A stretch of DNA of 64,000 nucleotides from an uncultured Bacteroidota bacterium (GTDB lineage: Bacteria; Bacteroidota; Bacteroidia; Chitinophagales; Chitinophagaceae), in the NCBI GenBank assembly GCA_903887415.1, contig CAISPO010000037.1:186001-250000 (forward strand), in the 5' to 3' direction. The translations under genes and the position numbers were made by a program. Below are positions 36,198 to 45,532 of the stretch, piece by piece. The first letter of the stretch is position 1. The number at the start of each line of letters is the position of its first letter. The notes beneath the pieces are model-generated. The model worked only from the letters and a program-made list of their open reading frames with translations. It was not told the DNA's origin and did no database searches.

Positions 36198-36364
36198 AAT
36201 ATAAAAGAGTTGAGTAATGCTCTATTAGAGCTTGCTTAGTATGGAACAGAACGTACAGGCAGCCCTTCGCCATTGCTCAAGTAGGCTGTTGGCAACGAGG
36301 CTTAGTAGTAGCAATGGCGTCTGGGCAACAGAATTACTATTGGGCTTCTTGCATATGCTCAGCG

Positions 36365-36392
36365 GTCATCCTTCGGCGGGGCTCAGGATGAC
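36365..36392. repeat. GTCATCCT...AGGATGAC hairpin
   Basis: 8-bp perfect arms with a 12-base GC-rich loop, 27 bases past the purF stop. This GTCATCCTxxxxxAGGATGAC type of intergenic palindrome is common in Bacteroidota and may act as terminator here. Confidence 0.5.
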
Positions 36393-36418
36393 ACGCTCTC
36401 TTCCACTTTTTTCGACTT

Positions 36419-38269
36419 TTAATACCCCCTTCCTTCCTGCTTCTCCATGTAATTCATAAAGGCGCGGTTGGCAACGCGGTTGCCGCCGGGGGTGGGGTAG
36501 TTGCCGGTAAAGTACCAGTCGCCCTTGTTGTGGGGGCAGGCGGCGTTGAGGCCTTCTATTGATTGGTAGATCACGTCCACTTCTGCGGTCACATCTTTGT
36601 GGCGGAGCATGGAGGCTATTTTTCTGCTGATCTCTTCGGGTGTGAAGGGGTGATAAACGCCTTTTACAAAATTCTGCTCGTGCAGCTTGCCTTGTGCTTC
36701 TGCTTCTTTGCACTGGTTGTATATATCGTGCAGGGTTTCTTCGTGGCCTGGTGTTTCAAAAAGCAGGCCCACGGCAGCCTGGAAGGCGATAAAATCGCCC
36801 ATGCGGCTCATGTCTATGCCGTAACAGTCGGGGTAGCGGATCTGGGGGGCAGATGATACTACGATGATGCGCTTGGGCCCCAGGCGGTCGAGCATTTTAA
36901 TGATGCTTTCGCGGAGGGTGGTGCCGCGCACTATGGAGTCGTCTATGACAACCAAAGTATCCACATCCTTTTGCACAGTGCCGTAGGTGATGTCATACAC
37001 ATGCTGCACCATTTCGTTGCGGCTTGCATCTTCGGTAATGAAGGTGCGCATCTTCACATCCTTTATGGCTATCTTCTCAATGCGTACACGGCGGCCTACG
37101 AGCTCCCGCATTTCTTCTTCCGTCATGCTGTCACGGCGGGAGAGGATGCGCTGTATCTTAATTTCCTGCAGATAGTCTTCGAGACCCTTTATGAGGCCAT
37201 AAAAGGCTATCTCGGCAGTGTTGGGTATGAAGGAAACAATGGTGTGCTTAAGGTGGTGGTCGAGCGCTTTGAGCACGGTGCCGGCCAGGTTGCGGCCCAG
37301 CTCCATACGCTCGCGGTAGATATCCGGGTCGCTGCCGCGGCTGAAGTAGATGCGCTCAAAACTGCACGCAGTATGCTCGCGGGGCGCTAATATCTCCGTC
37401 TCGGCAAATTCCCCTTTTGAAGAGACAATAATGGCGTGGCCGGGCTTTAGTTTTTTTACTTGTTGCTGGGTAACGTTGAACGCGGTCATGATAGCGGCGC
37501 GCTCGGAGGCGGCAACTACTATCTCATCATCCTGGTAATAATAGCAGGGGCGTATGCCATTGGGGTCACGCATTACAAAGCTGTCGCCATTGCCTATAAG
37601 GCCGCTGAACACATAGCCGCCATCAAAGTGCATGGTAGCCTGTTTCAGTATGCCTTCTACATTCAGATTGGAAGGATTAGTATCATCCGCAAGGCCGAGG
37701 TAATAATGAATGGTCTCTATCATAGCGCCCAGATCGCTTTCGCGCATGGTGCCGCTGGGGTGTTGGTCGAGCATATCAAACAACTCATCTGTATTCACCA
37801 GGTTGAAATTGCCCGCCATGGTGAGGTTGCGGGTAGGGTTGATGCTGGACTTCAAAAAGGGGTGGCAAAACTCCACATTATTCTTGCCTTGTGTGCCGTA
37901 ACGCAGATGCCCTAGCAGTACCTCACCTACAAAGCGCATATACCCCTTCATCAACCCCGGGTGCTGTAAGATCTCCGGGTACATTTTCTCCATGTCGCCC
38001 ACTTCCGCATTTATGTTCTGGAAGATCTGCGAGATGGCCTGTGCTCCGCTCACCCGCAGCCGGTGCATGAACTGGTGTCCCGGTTCGGTATTGAGCTTCA
38101 GGGTAGCTATGCCGGCGCCGTCCTGGCCGCGGTTATGCTGCTTTTCCATCAGCAGGTATAGCTTATTGAGCCCGTAAAAGGCGGTACCGTATTTAACGTG
38201 ATAGTAGGAGAGTGGTTTGAGCAGCCTGATATATGCAAGGCCACATTCGTGCTTTAATGCGTCGGACAT
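36419..38269 (-). CDS. purF: Amidophosphoribosyltransferase, long form
   Basis: First committed step of purine synthesis: glutamine plus PRPP to phosphoribosylamine. At 616 residues it is ~120 longer than usual PurF; the long form is the second paralogue seen in many Bacteroidota. Begins MSDALKHECGLAYIRL: Cys9 would become the N-terminal nucleophile after removal of an 8-residue propeptide. Then QHNRGQDGAGIAT near residue 45, RYGTQG near 120, and the PRPP loop VVIDDSIVRGTT near residue 443. The C-terminal extension contains ACPHNKGDWYFTGNYPTPGG. purC is 1.2 kb away on the other strand. The symbol is the family name; activity could differ in the paralogue. Confidence 0.88.
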   Translation of the reverse strand: MSDALKHECGLAYIRLLKPLSYYHVKYGTAFYGLNKLYLLMEKQHNRGQDGAGIATLKLNTEPGHQFMHRLRVSGAQAISQIFQNINAEVGDMEKMYPEILQHPGLMKGYMRFVGEVLLGHLRYGTQGKNNVEFCHPFLKSSINPTRNLTMAGNFNLVNTDELFDMLDQHPSGTMRESDLGAMIETIHYYLGLADDTNPSNLNVEGILKQATMHFDGGYVFSGLIGNGDSFVMRDPNGIRPCYYYQDDEIVVAASERAAIMTAFNVTQQQVKKLKPGHAIIVSSKGEFAETEILAPREHTACSFERIYFSRGSDPDIYRERMELGRNLAGTVLKALDHHLKHTIVSFIPNTAEIAFYGLIKGLEDYLQEIKIQRILSRRDSMTEEEMRELVGRRVRIEKIAIKDVKMRTFITEDASRNEMVQHVYDITYGTVQKDVDTLVVIDDSIVRGTTLRESIIKMLDRLGPKRIIVVSSAPQIRYPDCYGIDMSRMGDFIAFQAAVGLLFETPGHEETLHDIYNQCKEAEAQGKLHEQNFVKGVYHPFTPEEISRKIASMLRHKDVTAEVDVIYQSIEGLNAACPHNKGDWYFTGNYPTPGGNRVANRAFMNYMEKQEGRGY

Positions 38270-38471
38270 GAGGGGGCAAAGGTAAGCTGAATGGATGAAA
38301 TTTGGAATTTGTCTGTTTTGGAATTAGGAATTAGGGTATTTGGAATTTGGATTGTTTTTTTTGGAGTTTGGAATTAGGTATTCGGAATTTGGATTGTGGC
38401 TTGAAAAGACGGTCGAGAAAGCGAATATGCACGAAACAATCCCAACTCCGCTATCCAATTCCCAATTCCAA

Positions 38472-39155
38472 TTATTTAGAGAGTATCTTATTTATCTCGC
38501 TGCCTTCTTTGCCTTTTTTGAACTGTATATTAAAGGTTGTGCTAATAAATAGAGAGAGGCCGATAAAAAGTATGCAGGCCGCAGAAAATTTCTGGACGTA
38601 GATAATACGGCGGATAGTGAGCAGGCGTTTGATACGGTCGGCGAGGAAGACCTTGGAGAAATCAACGCTTAAGATAATAGTTAGCGCTACGCCAAACAAA
38701 ATGGCCCGATAAAGCCCGGTGGTATTCGCAGTGAGTGTAACTGCCCCCAGCCAGCTTATGAGTGCGCCTGGGTTGAGGGTATTGATGAGGAAGCCACTTA
38801 CCCATATTTTCATGTATTGTCCGCCGGAGACTGCGAGTGGGGTAGCGGATGGGCGTTTGGGTTTCGTTTTCCTGATAAGGCCGCTCAGGCCAATGGCCAT
38901 TAATGCAACGGCTCCGCCGAATGCGATGTGTTTTTCATAGGGTTTTAGCCCTTCGAGCCAGGATGCGGCAAGGTTGGCTACGGTAACATAGAGGATATCG
39001 CTCACCGAAACGCCCAGCACAAAAGCCAGTCCGGCTTTGTAGCTGTAGTTGAGGCTGTACTTGATAACCGCGAATAGCGTAGGCCCCACGGAAATAGCCA
39101 TAAACAGGCCTGCCAGGATACCTTTTACTGCTGCATCTATGATGTTAATGTGCAT
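38472..39155 (-). CDS. LysE/RhtB family amino-acid exporter
   Basis: 227 residues, about six membrane helices. N-terminal GILAGLFMAISVGPTLFAVIKYSL matches the LysE family signature (GxxxGPxxxxV), and the mid-region KIWVSGFLINTLNPGALISWLG matches the second conserved NPxxxxxW segment. Exports amino acids or related small metabolites; substrate unknown. Encoded divergently from purC. Confidence 0.88.
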   Translation of the reverse strand: MHINIIDAAVKGILAGLFMAISVGPTLFAVIKYSLNYSYKAGLAFVLGVSVSDILYVTVANLAASWLEGLKPYEKHIAFGGAVALMAIGLSGLIRKTKPKRPSATPLAVSGGQYMKIWVSGFLINTLNPGALISWLGAVTLTANTTGLYRAILFGVALTIILSVDFSKVFLADRIKRLLTIRRIIYVQKFSAACILFIGLSLFISTTFNIQFKKGKEGSEINKILSK

Positions 39156-39368
39156 AATTCAGCCCGATCTCACCCCAAATCCGACGCGGCGGAGCGCCCC
39201 CTTGCTATGAAAGCATTCATATTATCAAAGGCGTTTTTTAAAATTTATTTATCATTTTTATCTGGTAAAAACTGTACCGCGGTAAAGATAGTAAAGTGGG
39301 TGGAAGGTGATTATTAAATTATTGTATAATGAATATTGAAATTGTCATTAGCTATTATTCCATTCTCT

Positions 39369-39376
39369 TATCTTTG
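39369..39376 (+). promoter_or_regulatory. -7 box of purC
   Basis: TATCTTTG, exact TAnnTTTG, 46 bases before the purC ATG. Confidence 0.55.
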
Positions 39377-39422
39377 CAACCCCAAATCAGAGAACATTTT
39401 TTAACAACCGAAAAAAGAAGCT

Positions 39423-40343
39423 ATGCAATTACCTGGCCAAACAAACTTTTATAAAGGCAAAGTACGCGATGTATATACCATTAACGACAAGTACATGGTA
39501 ATGATGGTGAGCGACCGCATATCGGCATTTGATGTGGTGCTCCCAAAGCCAATACCGTATAAGGGACAAGTGCTGAACCAGATCGCCGCCCAGATGCTGG
39601 ATGCAACAAAGGATATCTTGCCAAACTGGATGATAAGCACTCCGCTGCCTAATGCTACTATCGGGTATAAATGTGAAACCTACCCGGTGGAAATGGTAGT
39701 GAGGGGCAACCTCACAGGCCACGCGTGGCGCACCTATAAAAGCGGAAAGCGCGAGCTATGCGGGGTTGTTATGCCAGATGGTATGAAAGAAAATGATTTT
39801 TTTGAAAAACCCATCCTTACGCCCACTACCAAGGCGCATGAAGGGCATGATGAAGATATCTCGCGCGAGGAGATCATGAGCAGCGGCCTTGTATCTAAAG
39901 AAGAATACGAGCAACTGGAAAAATATACGCTGGCATTGTTTGAGCGTGGCAGGGAGATAGCTAAAGACCGTGGGCTGATACTGGTGGACACCAAGTATGA
40001 GTTTGGCCATATAGGCAATACCATTTACCTTATAGACGAGATACATACGCCGGATTCGTCACGATATTTTTACCTGGAAGGATACGAGGAACGCCAGAGA
40101 AAGGGTGAGCAGCAGCGCCAGCTATCGAAAGAGTTTGTGCGTGAGTGGCTGATGGAAAATGGTTTCCAGGGCAAGGAAGGCCAGCAGGTGCCGGAAATGA
40201 CTGAAGAGGTAGTCGGGCAGATATCAGAACGTTACATAGAGCTGTATGAAGTAGTGACGGGCAAAACCTTTGTGAAGCATGATGTTAATCATGGGGAGGA
40301 AGAAAGGAAACTGGTGGAGGCATTGAAGCAGTTGCAGTCATAA
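39423..40343 (+). CDS. purC: Phosphoribosylaminoimidazole-succinocarboxamide synthase
   Basis: SAICAR synthase of purine synthesis: joins CAIR and aspartate with ATP. 306 residues, the longer eukaryote-like type usual in Bacteroidota. Motifs: [12 protein letters not shown] at the N-terminus, [14 protein letters not shown] near residue 30, [17 protein letters not shown] near 90, LVDTKYEFG near 190 and [11 protein letters not shown] near 205. Preceded by a -7 box and followed by a strong terminator, so a single-gene unit. Housekeeping with purF nearby. Confidence 0.97.
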   Translation: MQLPGQTNFYKGKVRDVYTINDKYMVMMVSDRISAFDVVLPKPIPYKGQVLNQIAAQMLDATKDILPNWMISTPLPNATIGYKCETYPVEMVVRGNLTGHAWRTYKSGKRELCGVVMPDGMKENDFFEKPILTPTTKAHEGHDEDISREEIMSSGLVSKEEYEQLEKYTLALFERGREIAKDRGLILVDTKYEFGHIGNTIYLIDEIHTPDSSRYFYLEGYEERQRKGEQQRQLSKEFVREWLMENGFQGKEGQQVPEMTEEVVGQISERYIELYEVVTGKTFVKHDVNHGEEERKLVEALKQLQS

Positions 40344-40371
40344 ACGGTTAATCATATGATAATACAATAAT

Positions 40372-40401
40372 AATCTGCCGGTTTACCGGCAGATTTTTTT
40401 T
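40372..40401 (+). terminator. Intrinsic terminator of purC
   Basis: 10-bp perfect stem AATCTGCCGG / CCGGCAGATT, TTTA loop, then a run of six T residues beyond the stem. Confidence 0.9.
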
Positions 40402-40433
40402 CAGGATACCTTGCGCGATTATTCGCAGGATTT

Positions 40434-41894
40434 ATGAAAAAATTATTACTACTTTCTGTTGCCGTTTTTATTTTCTTTGGCGCTAATGCCGGTAATAAGA
40501 TCAAGTGCTACTTCAACACACCGGTTGACACGACCGCATCTGCAGGTGTGAACGCTGTTTATCTTAATAACTGTATTGCGGATACGCTTACTGCCTACCT
40601 GAACCGCGCCAAATATTCGATAGATATTTGTATATACGATTTTGAAAAAACCTATAGCTACAACATTGCTACGCTGGATACAACATTTGCGCCGGAAGTA
40701 GCTAAGGCCATTGACAGCGCATACGAAAGAGGTGTGAAGGTGCGCATTATCTATGATTCCAGCAACGCCAATACGGGCTTGCAACTATTGGATACCGGCA
40801 TACATACTATGGGCAGCCCGCAGGGCTCCGCATATACGATCATGCACAACAAGTTTGTAATTATAGATGCGGGATCACCGGATCACAATGATCCAATCGT
40901 TTGGACCGGCTGCCTGAACTGGTATTATGAGCAATGGAACTGGGATTACAATAACGTTATTATCTTCCAGGATTCTGCACTCTCTTCTGCTTACACCGCA
41001 GAATTCAACATGATGTGGGGAGATACCGGCATTAATAAAAACTGGGCTACCTCTAAATTCGGGCAGTTTAAGACCGATCTTGGTATGCACACCTTTTATA
41101 TCGACGGCAACCTTGTGGAGCTGTATTTCAGCCCTTCTGACGGCACAGACTCGCATATACAATCCACAATAGAAACGGCAAATAAAGACTTGTATTTCGG
41201 GGAGTACACCTTTACTGAAACGACCGATGCCAATGACATTATAGCGAAATCTAACGCCGGATTGACCGTGTATGGGATCAACGACAGCTATAGTAACAGT
41301 TATTACCCAACAGAACATTTTACCCCGGACCTTGCGGCGCATTTCAAAGTTTATACTGAATCAGCAGACACACTGTACCATAATAAAATGCTGATAATAG
41401 ATCCGTCAGATACTTGTTCCGACCCAATGGTACTGACCGGCTCGCACAACTGGAGCTCAAGCGCTAATACGAAGAATGATGAAAATACGGTCATTGTGCA
41501 TAATGCATCTATTGCCAATCAATACCTTCAGTATTTTATGGGGTCGTTTAATAATTTACCAGGCAGCACTGTAACCCTGCCTGCATACAACTGCGAGGCA
41601 GCTGTAGCCCCAACCAAGGTACTTCCAAACATTGCTGTAACGGACAATTTTGTGGTATATCCTACTCCTTCAGATGGTAAAATTTATTTGGCTTACCAAC
41701 TGTCATCTGCACAAACGGTAAGCATGGATATATACAATGTTACCGGGCAAAAGGTGGCTTCGCTGATCAGCGATGATTTACAATATGCAGGAAGGCATAC
41801 GTGTAACTATACATTGGGCACACCGGGGTTGTATTTCGTTCGCATCATTGCTGGTAATGAGTTATTTACCAGGAAGGTATTAATAGCCGAATAA
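40434..41894 (+). CDS. Secreted phospholipase D-like protein with T9SS sorting domain
   Basis: 486 residues. Signal peptide (KKLLLLSVAVFIFFGANA). Two PLD-type HKD sites: MHNKFVIIDAG near residue 136 and YHNKMLIIDPSDTC near 315, the second followed by GSHNWSSSANTKNDE. Both have the H-x-K-x4-D catalytic set, so it is probably active as phosphodiesterase or nuclease. The C-terminal ~75 residues (YPTPSDGKIYLAYQ to TRKVLIAE) form a T9SS type A sorting domain, so it should be exported through the outer membrane. PF13091-like two-domain layout. Follows the purC terminator. Confidence 0.88.
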   Translation: MKKLLLLSVAVFIFFGANAGNKIKCYFNTPVDTTASAGVNAVYLNNCIADTLTAYLNRAKYSIDICIYDFEKTYSYNIATLDTTFAPEVAKAIDSAYERGVKVRIIYDSSNANTGLQLLDTGIHTMGSPQGSAYTIMHNKFVIIDAGSPDHNDPIVWTGCLNWYYEQWNWDYNNVIIFQDSALSSAYTAEFNMMWGDTGINKNWATSKFGQFKTDLGMHTFYIDGNLVELYFSPSDGTDSHIQSTIETANKDLYFGEYTFTETTDANDIIAKSNAGLTVYGINDSYSNSYYPTEHFTPDLAAHFKVYTESADTLYHNKMLIIDPSDTCSDPMVLTGSHNWSSSANTKNDENTVIVHNASIANQYLQYFMGSFNNLPGSTVTLPAYNCEAAVAPTKVLPNIAVTDNFVVYPTPSDGKIYLAYQLSSAQTVSMDIYNVTGQKVASLISDDLQYAGRHTCNYTLGTPGLYFVRIIAGNELFTRKVLIAE

Positions 41895-41945
41895 GGTGTT
41901 TTTTGAAGATGGTTTCTATTTTGTAAATGGTCTAAACTAACCAGA

Positions 41946-43238
41946 ATGAGTTTTAAAAATATCTTCCTGGCATTACTTGCGCCAGCATTTCTCTCCATAA
42001 CAGCGCAGGCACAAACGCAGGATTCAATAACAGAATTTAAACCTCACGGCACTTTGTGGGGGCTTTCTTTCGGCGATTATGTATATAAGGTGAATGCGGA
42101 TACTGCGGGGGGCACTACGCCTCCCGGCAGGGGAAAGAACCAATACAGCCAGGTGCCTGCGGGTTCCCACTATTTCCAGTTCCGCCGCATTTACCTTGGC
42201 TATAATTATGACTTTAGCCCCAGGCTGTCTGCGGAGGTTTTATTGGCTGCCGAGAATGATTACACCCAGGGATCGATAGGCAACCAGAGCAGCCCCGGCG
42301 ATATGTTGGCAGACAATAAATTTGCCCCATTCATAAAGCTGGCAGACGTTCGCTGGAAAAATATGTTTAAAGGCACAGACCTGGTTTGTGGTGAAATGTC
42401 CACGCCTGCATTTCCTATGTTATCAGAATATGTATGGGGCTACCGCTCTGTGGAAAGGACGGAAGCCGATATGCGCGGTACCCCTTCTTATGATGAGGGC
42501 ATATCCCTGCAGGGGCATTACGGCTCTAAAAATACGTTTGGGTACAATCTTATGGCGGGCAACGGTAACGGCGCAGTACCAGCTACCAACGATTTTTCGT
42601 TTTATTATGGCGATATATGGGCCAGACTGCTCAACCAGCATTTGATCATAGACCTTTACCAGGACTATAGAAAATTGGTCTGGCACCCAATTGATACATC
42701 AGTGACAGGTGGCTATCACAGCGACCGCAATACTACCAAACTATTGTTGGCTTACACAACACGTAAGGTTACTGTGGGGATAGAAGCTATGCAAACAACA
42801 CTCATGGGCGATGTGGTAGCGTCAACCATTACCAGCAGGACATTTTATTACACCACCTTTGCCACCACAATATCTGCTTATGTGCGCGGGCGTATATACA
42901 AAGACAAGTTAGGCTTCTTAGCCCGGTATGATAATTATGATCCCGGCCATAAAATTAACGAAGCTTACGATAATCCACGGGTCATTCAATTCACGGCAAC
43001 CTCAGCGTCTAACTACAACCCAGCTACCCGGGAGCAACTACTCATACTAGGTATAGATTATACACCCTTCCCTAATTTTCACCTGATGCCCAATTTTTAT
43101 GTAAATACGTATAAAAGCACATTGCCTTCTAAGTATTATGACCTTAATCCCGGAGGTACCGGAGTGGTTGGCACAGATGCGGTTGCCCGCCTTACTGTAT
43201 ATTTTATTTTCGGCAAGAGCGACAATATCAAGTACTAA
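41946..43238 (+). CDS. Outer-membrane beta-barrel (porin-like) protein
   Basis: 430 residues, signal peptide (IFLALLAPAFLSITAQA), then alternating hydrophobic/polar strands with aromatic ends (HYFQFRRIYLGYNYDFSPRLSAE, GFLARYDNYDPGHKI) and a final strand ending ARLTVYFIFGKSDNIKY. The pattern resembles Bacteroidota OprO-like phosphate-selective porins or uncharacterised barrels; no substrate evidence. Follows the PLD gene by 51 bases in the same direction. A bidirectional hairpin terminates it. Confidence 0.72.
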   Translation: MSFKNIFLALLAPAFLSITAQAQTQDSITEFKPHGTLWGLSFGDYVYKVNADTAGGTTPPGRGKNQYSQVPAGSHYFQFRRIYLGYNYDFSPRLSAEVLLAAENDYTQGSIGNQSSPGDMLADNKFAPFIKLADVRWKNMFKGTDLVCGEMSTPAFPMLSEYVWGYRSVERTEADMRGTPSYDEGISLQGHYGSKNTFGYNLMAGNGNGAVPATNDFSFYYGDIWARLLNQHLIIDLYQDYRKLVWHPIDTSVTGGYHSDRNTTKLLLAYTTRKVTVGIEAMQTTLMGDVVASTITSRTFYYTTFATTISAYVRGRIYKDKLGFLARYDNYDPGHKINEAYDNPRVIQFTATSASNYNPATREQLLILGIDYTPFPNFHLMPNFYVNTYKSTLPSKYYDLNPGGTGVVGTDAVARLTVYFIFGKSDNIKY

Positions 43239-43245
43239 AATAATA

Positions 43246-43279
43246 ATTAAAGATGCCGGTTATAACGGGCACCTTTAAT
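43246..43279. terminator. Bidirectional terminator
   Basis: Imperfect stem ATTAAAG-A-TGCC / GGCA-C-CTTTAAT between the convergent barrel protein and cytochrome genes. Confidence 0.7.
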
Positions 43280-43283
43280 TGCT

Positions 43284-43694
43284 TCATTTCCTGAGCGTAT
43301 CGATAGTTGCCTGGTTTTTTGGAATTATCGAAGCAACAGCCCCTTTCCTTTTCCGTGCCTTTAAAAACATAATAACTTCATGTAGCTGTTCCGGGCTTAG
43401 ATTGGCTGCGACTGCATGGTTTTTGGGGTCTTTTTTTATTGCATACGCGGAATAGTTGTCAAATTGCTGGTCTGTAAAGTTAGGGATACCATCTTTTCCT
43501 TTGGTGAAAATACCATGGCATTTTGAGCAATTAACTTCATACAGCTTTCTGCCTTTTTCAAGTTCGGCTAATAGTTCAGTTTTCTTATCTCCCTTTATAT
43601 CTTCTGGAATATTGTATTCGATTTTCTTATGGGTTGCACAATCAGTTAGTAATATTCCCAAAAGCATCAGGTATAAAAAAAATATTTTGCTCAT
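43284..43694 (-). CDS. Lipoprotein c-type cytochrome
   Basis: 136 residues. Lipoprotein signal with LLTDCATHK (Cys19). Haem motif CSKCH near residue 58 and a later Met-containing helix (EVIMFLKARK). Single-haem cytochrome c anchored in a membrane, probably an electron shuttle in the periplasm. No oxidase or dehydrogenase beside it. Confidence 0.85.
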   Translation of the reverse strand: MSKIFFLYLMLLGILLTDCATHKKIEYNIPEDIKGDKKTELLAELEKGRKLYEVNCSKCHGIFTKGKDGIPNFTDQQFDNYSAYAIKKDPKNHAVAANLSPEQLHEVIMFLKARKRKGAVASIIPKNQATIDTLRK

Positions 43695-43793
43695 GATAAA
43701 ATCAAAGATAAAATAACCAATCTACACATAAAATTTATGTGGAAAATGTAATAGTTACGATACTGGAATAGATCCCGGACCATTAAAAATGAA

Positions 43794-43820
43794 CAGGCCT
43801 GATAGGTAATATCAGGCCTG
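43794..43820 (-). terminator. Terminator of the phosphoesterase gene
   Basis: 11-bp perfect stem CAGGCCTGATA / TATCAGGCCTG, 5-base loop, followed on the minus strand by TTCATTTTTAATGG. Confidence 0.8.
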
Positions 43821-43844
43821 CATTGATTTATTAAAATGATATTG

Positions 43845-45071
43845 TTAGTTATGGGTAATTACAAATGAGCCGTTAGTCAGCTTATCTCCTTTTTCATTTA
43901 CTATCCTGTAAATGTAAACTCCAGGCGCATACGCAGAAGTATTTACCTGTAAGTCGGTACCGGTCATGGCATATTTACCAGTGACACGGCCGGTTGCATC
44001 AGTTATGGTAATATTAACATGGCTGCTGAGCGTAACGCTACAATTGAAATTAACCACATCACTGGCAGGATTCGGCATCACTTTGAATGAATAATCGTTC
44101 GTGTTAACAATATTATTAACTGCTGTAGTAGAACTAATGGCCGCGCATGTAGTAACGGCAGGATTCATCCAGCAATCAGTAATAGAAGTGGAACCTGAAG
44201 CGCTTCCTATATAGCTTAATCCATACATCTGCTCAATGGTATGCAATAAATTCCAGAAGTTCACATTTTCTGTATAGGTGCCGGCCTTTACCATTGGGCC
44301 ATAGAATATTACAGGTATGTTATTGCTGTGAAGATCGTCATCCTCATCAAATATCATAATGTAGAGTGTGTTGTTATCAAGTGTCCATGATCTGAATGAG
44401 TCAAGGTTATTATACATCCACGTGTCACCTGCGGTTATGTTAGTAGGATAGGACCCATCATGCATATCATTGGTTCCGTTAGGAGCTACAAAACTTACTG
44501 TAGGTAAAGTATCATAATTGACCGGGAAGGCACTAAACGGCTGATTCACAGATGCAGGAAAGGTGTTAGGGCCTGTACCTAATGCCTCTGACCAGTTAGT
44601 GCAGGGGTTATGCTTGCGGTAATATTCGCCGGAGGGTGTAGATAATGTTTGTATATCAGAACCAACTGAAGGGAGCCCCTCTGAATAGGATTTAAATGTC
44701 TTGCCTGCTGCAAAAAGCTGTGCAGCAAGGTTCGGAGTAGTGAATGGGAGGGTTAATCCATCAGCTGTAGGATAATTATCCGTGGTTGACCCCTGGTTGC
44801 TACCGGAAAAGAGGTCGAGATAATTAGGCTGACTGGGGTGCTCAATGGCAAAAAATTGTGTGAAAACGGCAGCATTGGGCATGGCTGCTAATGCGTTAAT
44901 CCTCGAAGCATATGAAGACCCGATAATTTCCGAATATGCATAATTTTCTTCCCAAAGAATAACTACATGGCATGGTGGTGTTGTGGGCAACTGGGCTGAA
45001 ACCCGGGTGGCAAGCAACTGCGACAACAAAGCGCAGCCAATAAAAGAGGCAATATGTAAAGTGTGTTTCAT
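43845..45071 (-). CDS. Secreted phosphoesterase (acid phosphatase-like) with T9SS sorting domain
   Basis: 408 residues. Signal peptide ending RVSAQ. Phosphoesterase (PF04185-type) domain: HVVILWEENYAYSEIIG near residue 35 (metal Glu/Asn), EHPSQPNYLDLFSGSN near 100, MIFDEDDDLHSNNIPVIFYG near 235, where Asp/Glu and His ligands sit. The last ~75 residues (VMPNPASDVVNFN to SFVITHN) are a T9SS type A sorting domain. Resembles secreted acid phosphatases and phospholipase C relatives; substrate unknown. Own terminator. Confidence 0.86.
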   Translation of the reverse strand: MKHTLHIASFIGCALLSQLLATRVSAQLPTTPPCHVVILWEENYAYSEIIGSSYASRINALAAMPNAAVFTQFFAIEHPSQPNYLDLFSGSNQGSTTDNYPTADGLTLPFTTPNLAAQLFAAGKTFKSYSEGLPSVGSDIQTLSTPSGEYYRKHNPCTNWSEALGTGPNTFPASVNQPFSAFPVNYDTLPTVSFVAPNGTNDMHDGSYPTNITAGDTWMYNNLDSFRSWTLDNNTLYIMIFDEDDDLHSNNIPVIFYGPMVKAGTYTENVNFWNLLHTIEQMYGLSYIGSASGSTSITDCWMNPAVTTCAAISSTTAVNNIVNTNDYSFKVMPNPASDVVNFNCSVTLSSHVNITITDATGRVTGKYAMTGTDLQVNTSAYAPGVYIYRIVNEKGDKLTNGSFVITHN

Positions 45072-45259
45072 AAATATAGTTTGAGGTGTAAAACTAACCC
45101 TGACGGATATACTTTACGTATTAACAATGTTACCATTAGATTAAATAAGGGGATAGGGAAGAGCAATTGAATTGCTATTTTGAGCAGGGCTCGAGGGATT
45201 GAGGTAATCATCAGCTTTTTCTTAGATTTGCCTGCGAATTAATAAAGTGAACTGTGACG

Positions 45260-45456
45260 ATGGAAATAATAAGATCCAGACTTCGTGATTTTATAGAAAA
45301 TGGTGATGATAAAGAAATAAAGGAGCTGTATATATTGCTTCAAAATAAAGTGGACGAGGTGCGTCTATTCAGAGAGGAATAAGCAATTCGGAAAAGGGGT
45401 TATCCCGCGCTCACGAAGAAGTGATGGCAGAAATCAGGCAGCGATATAACTTGTAA
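45260..45456 (+). pseudogene. Frameshifted addiction-module antitoxin remnant
   Basis: First frame (45260-45382): MEIIRSRLRDFIENGDDKEI then KELYILLQNKVDEV, matching the N-terminal helix of Bacteroidota addiction-module antitoxins (x-L-x-x-Y-I-x-x-A-D-D-K-x-x-K-A-I-Y). The second half continues in another frame up to 45456: ASIQRGISNSEKGLSRAHEE then VMAEIRQRYNL, like their usual THEEVxxxI C-terminus. One frameshift would join them. No toxin follows: hutU starts 77 bases later. Confidence 0.55.
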
Positions 45457-45532
45457 ACTCTTTATTTCTCTTACTTTGTAACGTACTCTTACACCACATT
45501 GAATTACTAAACAACGATTTTTACAAATAACT

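Noticed and set aside
36232-36459. 75-residue plus-strand frame after the UDG-like gene
   Set aside because: Runs through an intergenic palindrome and into the 3' end of purF; no conserved features.
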